A DNA stretch of 59,017 nucleotides from assembly GCA_944384015.1 (NCBI GenBank), contig CALWRT010000169.1:1-59017 (forward strand), given 5' to 3'. Positions 8,135 through 20,461 of the stretch are shown one piece after another. The stretch comes from an uncultured Lachnospiraceae bacterium (GTDB lineage Bacteria; Bacillota; Clostridia; Lachnospirales; Lachnospiraceae). The position numbers were made by a program, and so were the translations under genes. Position 1 is the stretch's first letter, and the number at the start of each line of letters is the position of its first letter. A model generated the notes under the pieces. The model worked only from the letters and a program-made list of their open reading frames with translations. It was not told the origin of the DNA and made no database searches.

Positions 8135-8911
8135 ATGAGCAGAGTTTTATATGAGAAAAAAGGACACGTAGGGATCATCACGCTGAATAATCCGGCAGTA
8201 CTCAACGCGCTGAGCTGCGATTTCGTGGCGGAAATTCACGAGGCGGTAGATGAAGTGGAGAAGGATAAGGATATTTTCGTATGCATCATTACCGGCGTGG
8301 AGAAATCCTTCGTAGCAGGGGCAGATATTAAGCAGATGCTGCCGCTGAGTGCCGTAGAAGCCATTGAGTGGAACAGAGGGGCCGCAGATTTGAATACGAG
8401 GCTGGAGAACCTGCGCGTACCAGTTATTGCTGCAATTAACGGCTTTGCCCTGGGAGGGGGCTGTGAGCTGGCGATGGCGTGTGATATTCGGATCGCTTCA
8501 GAGAAAGCAAAATTCGGACAGCCGGAATGCGGGCTGGGAATTACGCCGGGCGCGGGAGGAACCCAGAGACTGCCGAGATTGGTTGGGGCAGGAAAGGCAA
8601 AGGAGCTCCTCTATACAGGCAGGGTCATTAAGGCAGATGAGGCCTGCAGCATTGGCCTTGTGAATAAAGTCGTAGCTCCGGAGGCGCTGATGGATGAAGC
8701 GATGGCTCTGGCAGATGAGATCTGCGCGAATGCCCAGATCGCAGTACAGGAAATCAAGAAATGCGTGAATATCGGCCTGCAGACGGATATCGCTTCCGGT
8801 CTGGAATACGAGCAGCAGGCGTTCGGCGTATGCAACTCTACCGAGGATAAGAGAATCGGTATGAGCGCTTTTGTGAATAAGGAAAAAGAAAAACATTTCA
8901 TCTATAAATAA
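8135..8911 (+). CDS. crt: Enoyl-CoA hydratase (crotonase family)
   Basis: The 258-residue protein is a full-length crotonase. The oxyanion-hole regions are AGADIKQM and AINGFALGGGCELAMACDIR. The conserved glutamates lie in the GGGCELA and GQPECGLGITPGAGG segments, as in 3-hydroxybutyryl-CoA dehydratases (Crt). The reaction would be reversible hydration of a short trans-2-enoyl-CoA in the cytoplasm, used in butyrate synthesis or fatty acid breakdown. ATG 8135 follows AAGGAGGAGG; the in-frame TTG at 8114 is poorer. Unusually, no thiolase, hydroxyacyl-CoA dehydrogenase or butyryl-CoA dehydrogenase is next to it; the gene is flanked by two terminators and stands alone. The chain-length preference is not visible. 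Confidence 0.85.
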   Translation: MSRVLYEKKGHVGIITLNNPAVLNALSCDFVAEIHEAVDEVEKDKDIFVCIITGVEKSFVAGADIKQMLPLSAVEAIEWNRGAADLNTRLENLRVPVIAAINGFALGGGCELAMACDIRIASEKAKFGQPECGLGITPGAGGTQRLPRLVGAGKAKELLYTGRVIKADEACSIGLVNKVVAPEALMDEAMALADEICANAQIAVQEIKKCVNIGLQTDIASGLEYEQQAFGVCNSTEDKRIGMSAFVNKEKEKHFIYK

Positions 8912-8935
8912 ATTACCATAGGGAGATCATCACAG

Positions 8936-8981
8936 AAGGGCATCTGCAATGTCGGGAAACGGCTTTGCAGATGCCCTTTGT
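8936..8981. terminator. Terminator shared by convergent genes
   Basis: AAGGGCATCTGCAA at 8936-8949 pairs perfectly with TTGCAGATGCCCTT at 8965-8978. It lies between the convergent crotonase (+) and membrane glycosyltransferase-like (-) genes and can serve both. Confidence 0.7.
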
Positions 8982-9002
8982 CCGAGTAATGGACCGATGC
9001 AA

Positions 9003-11171
9003 TTATCCAAGGCGGAAAATGTCCATAATCCTCAGGTAATATTCCGGAGCGTCATTCAGCAGGAGACAGTTCTCGTTGCTGAAGATCAGCATGGCGCCGA
9101 GGAAAATGGTGACGCAGAAGACTGCCAGGATGACCCTTCCGGCAAAATGCCCGTCCTCAATGCGTGCTTCATATTCCAGTATGATCAGCAGGGCAAACAG
9201 AGCAGTCACTATAGAGATATCACATAGATAGCGGATGAATACGCCTCCTATACAATAATCGAGGTAAGAGACAACTATGCAGCCGATGATGGCGAACAGA
9301 TAAGTAAAGCGCTTGCAGCGGTCCTCCTTGTGGATATGCCGGTGAGGGAAAAATCCGAGAAAAAGGTTGATGGGCATCGCCAGGAGGCCCATGCTGGCTG
9401 CATGATACGTATAGTTGCCGGTGACGAAGATGGTTCCCGCGTCCATCCGGATGAAGGGGAAGGTGAGCTCTGTGGCCACAGGCTGCAGGATGTAATAGTA
9501 CAGATACCCGAGAAAATATTCCGGCGCAAAAGCAAGACTGTTGTAGGTGATATCACTTACTGTGAGCTGATAGGAAGTTCCGAACTCTAAAATGGAGCCG
9601 AACCGGGCATAATTGTAGGCGCACAGGGCGGCGGCTCCGGCGCTGAGGGGAAGAAGGAAGCAGGCCATATCCTTGCACTTGTTCCATATTGAGACTTCCT
9701 TTTCCATCAAATAGAGTATCGCGCAGGGAGCAGCGGCAAAGACGGCAGCAATGGACGCATTTGGCCGGCTCGTGATGAGCAGAAGCAGAGAAAGGCCTGA
9801 TGCTGCGGCTAAAATCCGGCGTGGGATTCCCTGGGGAGTGGAAAATGCCCGGAAGAAAAGCAGAAGGAACAGGAGAAGGAAAGCCATCGCCGCGTTGCCG
9901 GCTATGTAGTAAAAACAAGAACTTGCCATCATCAGAGGCAGAAAACTTCCGAATACGGCGGCTGTTGTCCCAAGCAGGTAGGGGATAAGACGGACCTTGG
10001 GGAGAAAGCGGCGCCTCAGTTCATTCACTAAAGCAAATAGAAGGAGAACCGATGCCGAGGAGAAGACAAGGCTGACAAAGGCATCTCCCGGCAAAGCACC
10101 GGTAAGAAGGTAATAAGGGTAGTATATTGTCAGAAGCGGTCCTGTGCCGAAATAAGAATAGTATTGGCCGTCATAGTAAGCTCGGTCCCAGTATGGCTGA
10201 TCCCAGTCTTCTATATTAGAATCTTTGATGCGTTCCGTATAGTCGTACACGTTCTCCATCCATGCCAGGCGAGCGTCAGGTTCCAGGTCAAGGTAGAGCT
10301 GGCCCTTCTGGAAAGCGTCAAATTGCTGGACATAGGCTCCATAGGAAGAGACAGGTTCCTCCAGCGGATAAGGGATGGATTCCCCCAGGCCGAAGGAGAA
10401 GAGGGCCTTGGCAATCCAGAAAATGACGCACAAGTTCCCCAGGGCAGTTCCCCAGAAAAGCAGGCGGTGAAGTCGACGCTCCTCCTGGAAGCGGATATTG
10501 CGCCAGCCGAATCGAAGACTGAGGCCGATGCCGAATACGATGCCTGACAGGAGAAGAAAGCGGAGTTTGTCAAAATGGAATCCTCGTTTTTCGTTTAAGA
10601 CAATGCGTGTGATTGCAAACTCTTCTTTTGCCCGGTCGAAGCTGAGACGCAGGCTGTGGAGACTGCCGTTGCTGTCCAGACGGATTCTGGTATAGCAGTG
10701 GCCGCCGCCCGGATGGAAATAGAGATATCCAGCGTCCTGATAACCGTATTGACTGGCGTCATCTGTGAGATAACAGCTTGCGATATTGACAGTTCCTGGA
10801 TTCCCTGCTGTATAAATGGTCAGCGTGCGGCTTGACGCATCCAGGCCGGTAAACTCAATAGAAGATCCGGCACCGTGGATGAGAATTTCTCCATTTTCTC
10901 CCAGAGAGGCCCCGTTAAGGGCTGATGCCTGAGACAGAGGAATCTCCTGCTCAGGGAGAGAACCAATAGAGAAATCCCGGGAATTGGCCAGTAGAAGTTC
11001 AATGCCGGATGACAGGCATAATAAAAGCATAAGAAAAAGCAAATGTCTGCGAAGGAAATTTGTTATTCTATAGGAAAGTCCTCCGGGCAGAATTGGAGGG
11101 GTGCCGTCTCGGCGGTCCTTGCCGGAATTCTTTTTGAAAAATATGATAGAATGTAAAAAATCACCAGTCAT
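9003..11171 (-). CDS. Large multi-pass membrane protein, GT-C glycosyltransferase-like
   Basis: About 722 residues. A first hydrophobic helix (LLFLMLLLCL) is followed by a ~150-residue extracytoplasmic beta-rich segment. Roughly ten further membrane helices then follow. The loop between the early helices contains DWDQPYWDRAYYDGQYYSYF, which resembles the acidic first loop of dolichyl/polyprenyl-phosphate-sugar-dependent GT-C enzymes (PMT/ArnT-like). Such enzymes add sugars to envelope polymers or proteins on the outer face. Start choice is uncertain: ATG 11171 follows AAGGAG at a slightly long spacing, and ATG 11210 has a weaker site. The gene stands alone between a shared terminator and the repeat-rich V-ATPase leader. 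The substrate is unknown. Confidence 0.6.
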   Translation of the reverse strand: MTGDFLHSIIFFKKNSGKDRRDGTPPILPGGLSYRITNFLRRHLLFLMLLLCLSSGIELLLANSRDFSIGSLPEQEIPLSQASALNGASLGENGEILIHGAGSSIEFTGLDASSRTLTIYTAGNPGTVNIASCYLTDDASQYGYQDAGYLYFHPGGGHCYTRIRLDSNGSLHSLRLSFDRAKEEFAITRIVLNEKRGFHFDKLRFLLLSGIVFGIGLSLRFGWRNIRFQEERRLHRLLFWGTALGNLCVIFWIAKALFSFGLGESIPYPLEEPVSSYGAYVQQFDAFQKGQLYLDLEPDARLAWMENVYDYTERIKDSNIEDWDQPYWDRAYYDGQYYSYFGTGPLLTIYYPYYLLTGALPGDAFVSLVFSSASVLLLFALVNELRRRFLPKVRLIPYLLGTTAAVFGSFLPLMMASSCFYYIAGNAAMAFLLLFLLLFFRAFSTPQGIPRRILAAASGLSLLLLITSRPNASIAAVFAAAPCAILYLMEKEVSIWNKCKDMACFLLPLSAGAAALCAYNYARFGSILEFGTSYQLTVSDITYNSLAFAPEYFLGYLYYYILQPVATELTFPFIRMDAGTIFVTGNYTYHAASMGLLAMPINLFLGFFPHRHIHKEDRCKRFTYLFAIIGCIVVSYLDYCIGGVFIRYLCDISIVTALFALLIILEYEARIEDGHFAGRVILAVFCVTIFLGAMLIFSNENCLLLNDAPEYYLRIMDIFRLG

Positions 11172-11382
11172 AAAGATTCCATACTCCTTGAAAAGCTGTT
11201 CTATGTACAATTACATCATACAACATGGGAGAGGGGAACGCAATGCAATGCTGGCACATCAGGGGAAAGATTTGACGTTACGATTCACAGCCGCCGCACC
11301 CGCATTCGCACCCGTCGTCTCTTCGAGGCTTCCGTCTCGCGCCTTGCGGCGCTAAGGCTGCTCATGTGGGTGGGGTGACTGC

Positions 11383-11467
11383 TTCACAGTCCTGATTCAG
11401 AATGAACAATCAACGCTTACGTGCAAGCACGGCGCGTTGATTGTTCATTCTGAATCGGCTGTGAATC
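11383..11467 (+). repeat. Palindromic dispersed element, copy 1 (forward)
   Basis: A perfect 23-bp inverted repeat (11394-11416 with 11434-11456) surrounds a 17-base loop, TTACGTGCAAGCACGGC. TTCACAG and CTGTGAA flank it as outer arms. A further outer pair, CGATTCACAGCCG at 11281-11293 and CGGCTGTGAATCG at 11456-11468, encloses GC-rich sequence and may mark a longer composite. Related copies lie at 28797 and 54174 (reversed). It sits about 300 bases before the V-ATPase operon. The rest of the 597-base gap (11172-11768) is AT-rich leader sequence with a candidate promoter. Confidence 0.85.
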
Positions 11468-11671
11468 GCAACGATTTGACAGCTTTTTCACAAATATTGG
11501 AAAAAAGATTGTTAAATAATAAATAATAAATTGGCGTGAACAAAAAATTTCTTCGATTAATTTCAAATAAAAGTAGAAAATGTGAATAGAAAATAAAAAG
11601 AAAGATAATTTAAGGTGAATAATAAATAATATCTAAAAATTATGATGTTAAAAAACTAATTATACTTGAAT

Positions 11672-11699
11672 TTGCGTAAAAAAACCGCTAAGATATTAT
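11672..11699 (+). promoter_or_regulatory. Candidate V-ATPase operon promoter
   Basis: TTGCGT and TATTAT are separated by 16 bases in strongly AT-rich DNA, about 70 bases before the first start codon. The -35 box is weak, and overlapping alternatives exist. Confidence 0.4.
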
Positions 11700-11768
11700 A
11701 GTATAGCAAAAGAATGGCTTTTCGCCGTTCTGGTTATATTAATGTCAGTTTAAAGGAGGGAGTGTATA

Positions 11769-12081
11769 TTGGCAGTCGAAAATATGAAAAAGATCTCGCA
11801 GGCAGAAGAAGAGTCAGCGCGGATTCGCAGGCAGGCCCAGGAAGAGGCAAGAAAAATTGTTTCTGACGCGAAGAAAGAAGCGGCCCGGCTGAGAGGAGAG
11901 ATCATCCAACAGGCAGAGGACGCCTACAGCAGCGCGATCGCCTTTGCTGAGAACGAAGCCCAGACAGCCTATGACGGCAGGATGGCAGCGGCTCAGGATG
12001 AATGCGGGCAGATGCGGGATACCGCCAGAGGACACATGCCGGAGGCAGTACAGTTTATTATAGGAAAGGTTGTGAACGCGA

Positions 12082-12095
<14 letters not shown>
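11769..12095 (+). CDS. ntpF: V-type ATPase stalk subunit G/H-like (NtpF)
   Basis: The 108-residue product is almost entirely charged helix with a long coiled coil (residues ~5-75, segments such as QAEEESARIRRQAQEEARKI). This is the form of the peripheral-stalk subunit G/H that pairs with subunit E. Sequence conservation in this family is poor, so the call rests on position, size and coiled coil. TTG 11769 is the start, with AAAGGAGGG about 9 bases upstream; ATG 11784 would sit too far from that site. It is the first gene of the operon and overlaps the start of the I subunit by 14 bases. Confidence 0.75.
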
Positions 12096-14549
<2,454 letters not shown>

Positions 14550-14593
14550 GCGGACATTGTCATAAGGATTATTGGAAAGGCAGAGGTGACAGT

Positions 14594-15163
14594 ATGGGCA
14601 TTGAGAATATAACGGCCCGTATCCTGGAAGAAGCCAGGGAGGAGGCTGAAAACACAAGAAAAGCCGCTGAAGAAGAGAGAGACCGGCTGCTTAAGGAGGC
14701 GGAGGCACAAGCCGAAGCACAGAAGGAAGAGCTGCAGAAAAAGGCTGAGGAAGACGCGGCGCTATTGAAGGAACGGAAGGCTTCTGTGGCAGAATTGGAA
14801 GTTAGGAAGCTGAAGCTGGCAGTAAAGCAGGAGATGATAGAAGAGAGCTTTCAGGAAGCGATGAAATCGCTTACAGAACTGGATGACAGCCAGTATGCCG
14901 CCTTGCTTGAACGGGAGCTGGCAGGTTTCCGGGAAGAAGGCGGGGAAGTGCTGCTGAATGCATCCGACAAGAGCCGTCTGAGCGGAACTCTGGAGAAATG
15001 GATGGCCGGAAGCCGTCTGACAATTGCGCAGGACACTGCGGATATCAAAGGGGGCTTCCTGATCCGCAGAGGGAATATTTTTGTCAATGCCTCTCTGGAA
15101 GAGATATTGGAGGCAGAGAAGAAGGAAATGACCGCGCACCTGGCGTCGCTGCTTTTTGCATAA
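14594..15163 (+). CDS. ntpE: V-type ATPase subunit E (peripheral stalk)
   Basis: The 189-residue protein begins with MGIENITARILEEAREEAEN and continues as charged helix to about residue 85. A mixed globular C-terminal domain follows that includes GGFLIRRGNIFVNASLE. The IKGGFLI.....I.VNAS.E pattern is typical of the E/NtpE C-terminal domain, which binds the top of the A3B3 head. It heterodimerises with the first gene product to make the stator stalk. ATG 14594 follows an AGAGGTG site. The order K-E-C matches Enterococcus ntp. Confidence 0.9.
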   Translation: MGIENITARILEEAREEAENTRKAAEEERDRLLKEAEAQAEAQKEELQKKAEEDAALLKERKASVAELEVRKLKLAVKQEMIEESFQEAMKSLTELDDSQYAALLERELAGFREEGGEVLLNASDKSRLSGTLEKWMAGSRLTIAQDTADIKGGFLIRRGNIFVNASLEEILEAEKKEMTAHLASLLFA

Positions 15164-15201
15164 CAGGGCCTCGGTGATGCAGACAGAAAGGAGGTACTGC
15201 T

Positions 15202-16197
15202 GTGGGAGCAGATTATATATTCGCCTGCGCCAGGGTGCGGGCCAATGAAAAAAATCTCCTGACCCATGACCGGCTTAATATCATGGCAGAGTCCAAGACC
15301 CCGGAAGACGCTATGAAGATGCTGCAGGAGGCACAGTATGGGGACGGCGGGGAGGTACAGAGGCCGTCTTCTTATGAGCGCCTTCTCCTGCAAGAGATAG
15401 AGAAACTGTATCGGCTGATGAAGGAAGTGGCGCCAAAGGAAGAGAGTTTTCGAATCTTCTTCTACCCCTTTGACTACCATAATATTAAGACGCTTCTGAA
15501 AGCGGAAATATTGGGAATTGACGCGAGAGGCAGCCTGATGGAGGGAGGAACGATCGATCCGTCCGCGATGGCGGTCCTCGTGAAAGAGAGAAACTACATG
15601 GGGATGACGCCCCATATGAGGAAGGCGATTGAGGAGGCAGTGGATACCCATGCCAGGACGGGAGATCCCCAGAGTATTGATTTGGCCTGTGACAGAGAAT
15701 GCTATGCCGATATATGCCAGTCGGCCAAGAAATCCGGCAGCAAGTTTGTCCAGGGATATGTCCGTCTGCTCATTGATTCAGTGAATCTGAAGACATTCGC
15801 CAGGGCGAGGCAGATTGGGCAGCCGTGGAGTTTCTTCTCGGGAGCCTTTCTGCCGGGGGGAGATATCTCTGAGAAAACATTTGTGGCAGGCTATGAGGAG
15901 CCGCTGCAGCAGTTCGCTGCCAGAATTAGCTCTTCGCCCCTTGCCCGGGCGGCGGAGGAAGGAGCCGCGGATATCCGTGAAAAGGGCAGCTTTACGGTAA
16001 TTGAGAAGCTGTGCGATGATGCGCTGATGAATTACGTGAAGGATGCCAAGTACATTTCCGTGGGGATTGAGCCGCTGATCGCGTATATGGCCGCAAAGCA
16101 GACGGAGATCAAGAGCGTTCGGATCATTTTGGCCGGCAAGCTGGCGGGCATTTCTTCGGATCTGATCCGGGAAAGGTTAAGGGAGACATATGGCTAA
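15202..16197 (+). CDS. ntpC: V-type ATPase subunit C (d-like rotor adaptor)
   Basis: The 331-residue soluble protein belongs to the V-ATPase subunit C/d family (AtpC, NtpC), the funnel-shaped piece that joins the central stalk to the K ring. Family-typical stretches include FFYPFDYHNIKTLLKAEILG and the C-terminal IEPLIAYMAAKQTEIKSVRI. The latter is the usual IR.I..GK end of this protein. GTG 15202 is used because AAAGGAGG lies 9 bases upstream, and no ATG is near. Its end overlaps subunit F by 8 bases. Confidence 0.92.
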   Translation: MGADYIFACARVRANEKNLLTHDRLNIMAESKTPEDAMKMLQEAQYGDGGEVQRPSSYERLLLQEIEKLYRLMKEVAPKEESFRIFFYPFDYHNIKTLLKAEILGIDARGSLMEGGTIDPSAMAVLVKERNYMGMTPHMRKAIEEAVDTHARTGDPQSIDLACDRECYADICQSAKKSGSKFVQGYVRLLIDSVNLKTFARARQIGQPWSFFSGAFLPGGDISEKTFVAGYEEPLQQFAARISSSPLARAAEEGAADIREKGSFTVIEKLCDDALMNYVKDAKYISVGIEPLIAYMAAKQTEIKSVRIILAGKLAGISSDLIRERLRETYG

Positions 16198-16513
16198 AAT
16201 TGGAGTGATAGGGGATGCCACCAGCATCCTTGGGTTTAAAGCATTCGGCCTGGAAGTGTTCATCGGCGACACTGCCCAGGAAGCAGTCCATACCCTGCGC
16301 CGGATCGCCGGAGAGGGCTATGGGATTATCTACATTACAGAACGCCTGTGCAAGGATATGTCGGGGGAGCTGGAGAATTATGTGCGCCAGAGAACGCCGG
16401 CGATCATTCCAATTCCGGGAGCGGACGGCAATTACGGAGTAGGGATTGCCGGCGTGAAGAAATCCGTAGAGCGGGCTGTCGGTGCAGATATTTTATTCGG
16501 AGGTGACAACTAA
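16190..16513 (+). CDS. ntpG: V-type ATPase subunit F (central stalk)
   Basis: The 107-residue protein starts [20 protein letters not shown], the standard F-subunit N-terminus, and has the Rossmann-like length of the family. ITERLC and IIPIPG are typical core strands. It binds subunit D in the rotor and affects ATPase activity. It overlaps subunit C at its start, and its stop shares a base with the subunit A start (TAATG). Confidence 0.93.
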   Translation: MAKIGVIGDATSILGFKAFGLEVFIGDTAQEAVHTLRRIAGEGYGIIYITERLCKDMSGELENYVRQRTPAIIPIPGADGNYGVGIAGVKKSVERAVGADILFGGDN

Positions 16514-18288
16514 TGAGTCAAGGAAAGATTGTGAAAATATCCGGTCCGCTTGTGGTTGCGGAGGGCATGCAGGATGCGGATATGTACGATGTTGTCCGTG
16601 TGGGTGAGGAGAACCTGATCGGAGAAATTATAGAGATGCGCAACGGGATGGCCTCCATTCAGGTATATGAGGAGACTGCCGGTCTGAAGCCGGGTTCTAT
16701 CGTAACATCCACAGGCGCGCCCCTGTCTGTGGAACTGGGCCCCGGGCTGATCGAGACCATGTATGACGGTATTCAGCGTCCGCTGGAGGGCATGATGAAG
16801 AAATCAGGGCCCAATATCACAAGGGGAATCTCTGTCCCTGCCCTGGACCGGGAGAAGAAATGGGATTTTGAGGCGTCTGCTTCTGTGGGAGATGAAGTAG
16901 AGGCAGGGGATATTATCGGTACGGTGCAGGAGACGCCGGTCGTTGTCCAGAAGATTATGGTGCCTTACCGGGTAAAAGGACGAATTAAGAGTATTCAGTC
17001 TGGAAGCTACACTGTTGACGAGACGGTATGTGTTGTGGAGAAGGAAGACGGGAGCGAGGAGAGCTTAACGCTTATGCAGAAATGGCCGGTGCGTGTCAGC
17101 CGCCCGTATAAGACAAAACTGGTGCCGGATACGCCGTTGATTACGGGACAGAGGGTTATTGACACCATGTTCCCCATCGCCAAGGGCGGCGTAGCGGCAA
17201 TCCCCGGGCCTTTCGGCTCCGGCAAGACCGTTACCCAGCATCAGCTGGCTAAATGGGCGGACGCGGACATCGTCGTCTATATCGGATGCGGAGAGCGCGG
17301 CAACGAGATGACAGATGTTCTGATGGAGTTCCCGGAACTGACCGACCCGAGAACGGGACAGTCGCTGATGAAGCGTACGGTTCTGATCGCCAACACATCA
17401 GACATGCCGGTGGCCGCCAGGGAGGCGTCTATCTATACGGGGATTACCATTGCAGAATATTTCCGGGATATGGGCTATTCGGTGGCTCTCATGGCAGACT
17501 CCACATCCCGCTGGGCAGAGGCCTTGAGGGAGATGTCAGGACGGCTGGAAGAGATGCCCGGCGAGGAAGGCTACCCGGCATACTTAGGGTCCAGGCTTGC
17601 CCAGTTCTATGAGAGGGCAGGCAAGGTGATCAGCCTGGGTAAGGAAGGAAGAGAAGGAGCTTTGTCGGCGATCGGGGCCGTGTCGCCTCCCGGAGGAGAT
17701 ACATCGGAACCAGTGTCCCAGGCGACGCTCCGTATTGTGAAAGTATTCTGGTGCCTGGACTCGAATCTGGCATACAGCCGTCACTTCCCGGCAATCAACT
17801 GGCTGAACAGCTATTCCTTGTATTCGGCCAGACTGGATAAATGGTTCGCCCAGAATGTGGATAAGGACTTCCCCATACAGCGGGGAGAGGCTCTCAGGCT
17901 GCTCCAGGAGGAGGCAGAGCTCAACGAGATTGTACAGCTGGTAGGCGTGGACGGACTGTCTGTATCAGACCGGCTGAAGCTGGAGGCGTGCAAGATGATC
18001 CGCGAGGATTATCTGCATCAGAACTCTTTTCACGAGGTGGATACGTACACTTCTGTCAGGAAGCAGTTCCTGATGCTGAAGCTGGTGCTCTCCTATTATA
18101 AGGAAGGGCTGGAGGCGCTGGAGAAAGGCGCCGATTTCAACAAGCTGGCTGTAGCGGCTGTGCGGGAGCGGATCGGGCGCTTCAAATATATCGCCGAGGA
18201 CAAAGTAGAAGAAGAATACGCAAAAGTGACCAGCGAAATGGATGAGGAAATCCATGAGCTGACTAGGAAGGGGGCAATGGAGGAATGA
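16513..18288 (+). CDS. ntpA: V-type ATPase catalytic subunit A
   Basis: The 591-residue catalytic subunit has a complete Walker A motif (GPFGSGKT with Lys238) and the catalytic glutamate in GCGERGNEM (Glu261). The non-homologous bulge region of A subunits precedes it at about residues 110-190. ATP hydrolysis or synthesis happens at the A/B interface of the hexameric V1 head. Numbering of both key residues agrees with what I recall for E. hirae NtpA. The start is coupled to subunit F, and the stop overlaps the subunit B start (ATGA). Length and motifs indicate an intact gene. Confidence 0.97.
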   Translation: MSQGKIVKISGPLVVAEGMQDADMYDVVRVGEENLIGEIIEMRNGMASIQVYEETAGLKPGSIVTSTGAPLSVELGPGLIETMYDGIQRPLEGMMKKSGPNITRGISVPALDREKKWDFEASASVGDEVEAGDIIGTVQETPVVVQKIMVPYRVKGRIKSIQSGSYTVDETVCVVEKEDGSEESLTLMQKWPVRVSRPYKTKLVPDTPLITGQRVIDTMFPIAKGGVAAIPGPFGSGKTVTQHQLAKWADADIVVYIGCGERGNEMTDVLMEFPELTDPRTGQSLMKRTVLIANTSDMPVAAREASIYTGITIAEYFRDMGYSVALMADSTSRWAEALREMSGRLEEMPGEEGYPAYLGSRLAQFYERAGKVISLGKEGREGALSAIGAVSPPGGDTSEPVSQATLRIVKVFWCLDSNLAYSRHFPAINWLNSYSLYSARLDKWFAQNVDKDFPIQRGEALRLLQEEAELNEIVQLVGVDGLSVSDRLKLEACKMIREDYLHQNSFHEVDTYTSVRKQFLMLKLVLSYYKEGLEALEKGADFNKLAVAAVRERIGRFKYIAEDKVEEEYAKVTSEMDEEIHELTRKGAMEE

Positions 18289-19664
18289 TCCGGGAATATA
18301 AGACAATATCGGAAGTGGCCGGCCCCTTGATGCTCGTAAAAGGAGTAGAGGGCGTCGGATATGATGAACTGGGAGAGATTGAGCTCCCTAACGGGGATAT
18401 CCGTCACTGCAAAGTGCTGGAGCTGAATGGGACGAACGCCCTTGTGCAGCTGTTCGAGAGTTCGGCGGGAATCAACCTGGCAGAGAGCAAAGTGCGTTTC
18501 CTGGGACATGGGACGCAGCTGGCTGTGTCCATGGATATGCTGGGCCGCGTCTTCGACGGGATGGGTAATCCCATAGACGGCGGCGCTGACATTATTCCGG
18601 ACGCCATGAGGGATATTAACGGGCTTCCCATGAATCCGGCGGCAAGGGATTACCCCTCCGAGTTTATCCAGACAGGCGTATCTGCTATAGACGGATTGAA
18701 TACGCTGGTAAGGGGACAGAAGCTTCCTATTTTCTCAGGCTCCGGCCTTCCCCATGCAGATTTGGCGGCTCAGATCGCCCGCCAAGCCAGAGTACGGAGC
18801 TCTGAGGGGAATTTCGCAGTTGTATTCGCGGCAATCGGCATTACTTATGAAGAGGCGGATTTCTTTATATCGGATTTCCGGCGCACAGGAGCCATTGACC
18901 GGACTGTGCTGTTTATGAACCTGGCTAATGACCCGGCTGTAGAGCGTATATCCACGCCTCGTATGGCGCTGACCGCCGCAGAATATCTCGCCTTTGACCA
19001 GCATATGCATGTGCTCGTGATCTTGACGGATATCACGAACTACGCGGAGGCGCTGCGTGAGATCTCGGCGGCCCGCAAGGAGGTTCCGGGGCGTAGAGGC
19101 TATCCTGGCTATCTGTACACTGATTTGGCCAGCATGTATGAGCGTGCCGGCAGGAAGAAGGGAGTGGAGGGATCCATTACCTTGATTCCGATCCTGACCA
19201 TGCCGGAGGACGACAAGACCCATCCGATTCCAGACTTGACCGGATATATTACAGAGGGACAGATCATCCTGTCCAGGGAATTGTACCGCAAGGGAGTGAA
19301 ACCGCCGATCGATGTTCTTCCGTCCCTCTCCCGTCTGAAGGACAAGGGAATCGGAAAAGGCAAGACGAGAGAAGACCACGCGGACACGATGAACCAGCTC
19401 TTTGCCGCCTACGCGAGAGGCAAAGAGTGCAAGGAGCTTATGTCCATCCTCGGCGAGGCTGCTCTGTCTGATGTGGATAAGCAGTACGAGAAGTTCTCGG
19501 ATGCCTTTGAAGAGAACTATGTATCCCAGGGATACGAGACGAACCGGACAATCGAGGAGACGCTGGATATCGGCTGGAAGCTGCTGCGCCAGATGCCTCG
19601 GGCGGAGCTGAAACGTATCCGGGATGAATATCTGGAGAAATATTACGACCGGGAAGGTGAGTAA
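18285..19664 (+). CDS. ntpB: V-type ATPase regulatory/non-catalytic subunit B
   Basis: The 459-residue B subunit lacks a Walker A lysine: the equivalent site reads [20 protein letters not shown], normal for non-catalytic B subunits. The arginine-finger region is present downstream, in the [20 protein letters not shown] stretch. It alternates with A in the V1 head. ATG 18285 overlaps the A stop by four bases, and the D gene starts at the base after its stop. The sequence appears complete. Confidence 0.96.
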   Translation: MIREYKTISEVAGPLMLVKGVEGVGYDELGEIELPNGDIRHCKVLELNGTNALVQLFESSAGINLAESKVRFLGHGTQLAVSMDMLGRVFDGMGNPIDGGADIIPDAMRDINGLPMNPAARDYPSEFIQTGVSAIDGLNTLVRGQKLPIFSGSGLPHADLAAQIARQARVRSSEGNFAVVFAAIGITYEEADFFISDFRRTGAIDRTVLFMNLANDPAVERISTPRMALTAAEYLAFDQHMHVLVILTDITNYAEALREISAARKEVPGRRGYPGYLYTDLASMYERAGRKKGVEGSITLIPILTMPEDDKTHPIPDLTGYITEGQIILSRELYRKGVKPPIDVLPSLSRLKDKGIGKGKTREDHADTMNQLFAAYARGKECKELMSILGEAALSDVDKQYEKFSDAFEENYVSQGYETNRTIEETLDIGWKLLRQMPRAELKRIRDEYLEKYYDREGE

Positions 19665-20366
19665 ATGGATAGACTGAATGTAAATCCCACCCGGATGGTG
19701 CTCACAAGTCTGAAGAAGCAGCTGAGGGTGGCCGTGAGAGGCCATAAGCTGATGAAAGATAAGCGGGATGAGCTGATGAAGCGTTTCCTGGATCTGGCCC
19801 GGGAGAATAAGAAACTGCGGGAAGAGGTGGAGGACTCCCTGGAGGAAGTGTATCAGAGCTTCTCCATCGCAAGCGCGGTGATGACTCCGGCCATGATGGA
19901 AGAGGCGCTGATGTATCCGAAGCAGAGCGTGAAGCTGACCGTGGGAAACCGGAACATTATGAGCGTAGATGTGCCGGTGTTCGATTTCGAGACAGAGACA
20001 GCCGGGACAGAGTCCGGTAATGTGTACCCCTACGGCTTCGCCAACACGTCTGGGGAATTGGATACGGCTATCCGCAGGCTCTCCGATATTTTTCCTCAGA
20101 TGCTGAAGCTGGCGGCTATGGAGAAGGAGGCAGGAATGCTCTCCGATGAGATTGAGAAGACGCGGCGCCGGGTAAACGCGCTGGAATATGTAAAAATTCC
20201 TCGATATCAGGAAACTATCCGCTATATTACGATGAAGCTGGATGAAAATGAGCGGGGCAATCAGACCCGCCTGATGAAAGTAAAAGACATGATGGTGGAG
20301 GATGCCGTTCTGGAGAAGAGGGAGAGAAGCGAGGAAGCCTATGCCGAATATGCGGCAAAAGGATAA
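19665..20366 (+). CDS. ntpD: V-type ATPase subunit D (central rotor shaft)
   Basis: The 233-residue protein starts MDRLNVNPTRMVLTSLKKQL and has long antiparallel coiled coils at both ends. It also contains the RRVNALEYVKIPRYQETIRY motif that marks subunit D. It is the rotating shaft inside the A3B3 head. It is the last gene of the operon; a terminator follows within 25 bases. No NtpH- or NtpJ-like gene (the potassium transporter of E. hirae) follows. Confidence 0.95.
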   Translation: MDRLNVNPTRMVLTSLKKQLRVAVRGHKLMKDKRDELMKRFLDLARENKKLREEVEDSLEEVYQSFSIASAVMTPAMMEEALMYPKQSVKLTVGNRNIMSVDVPVFDFETETAGTESGNVYPYGFANTSGELDTAIRRLSDIFPQMLKLAAMEKEAGMLSDEIEKTRRRVNALEYVKIPRYQETIRYITMKLDENERGNQTRLMKVKDMMVEDAVLEKRERSEEAYAEYAAKG

Positions 20367-20390
20367 CTCGTCTCCAGGATGCAATAGGAA

Positions 20391-20434
20391 AAGGATGTAT
20401 CACAGAGCCTGTATAGGCCGGGATACATCCTTTT
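20391..20434 (+). terminator. Terminator of the V-ATPase operon
   Basis: AAGGATGTATC pairs with GATACATCCTT around a ~20-base loop, and the stem runs into TTTTGCTG. Convergent with the GntR gene that ends at 20462. Confidence 0.75.
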
Positions 20435-20461
20435 GCTGTAAAAGGCTGAGTCTGCCTCTTA

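Noticed and set aside
18735-20384. 549-codon open frame on the minus strand
   Set aside because: It is antisense to the V-ATPase B and D genes, which are certain; the high third-base GC of those genes leaves long stop-free antisense frames.
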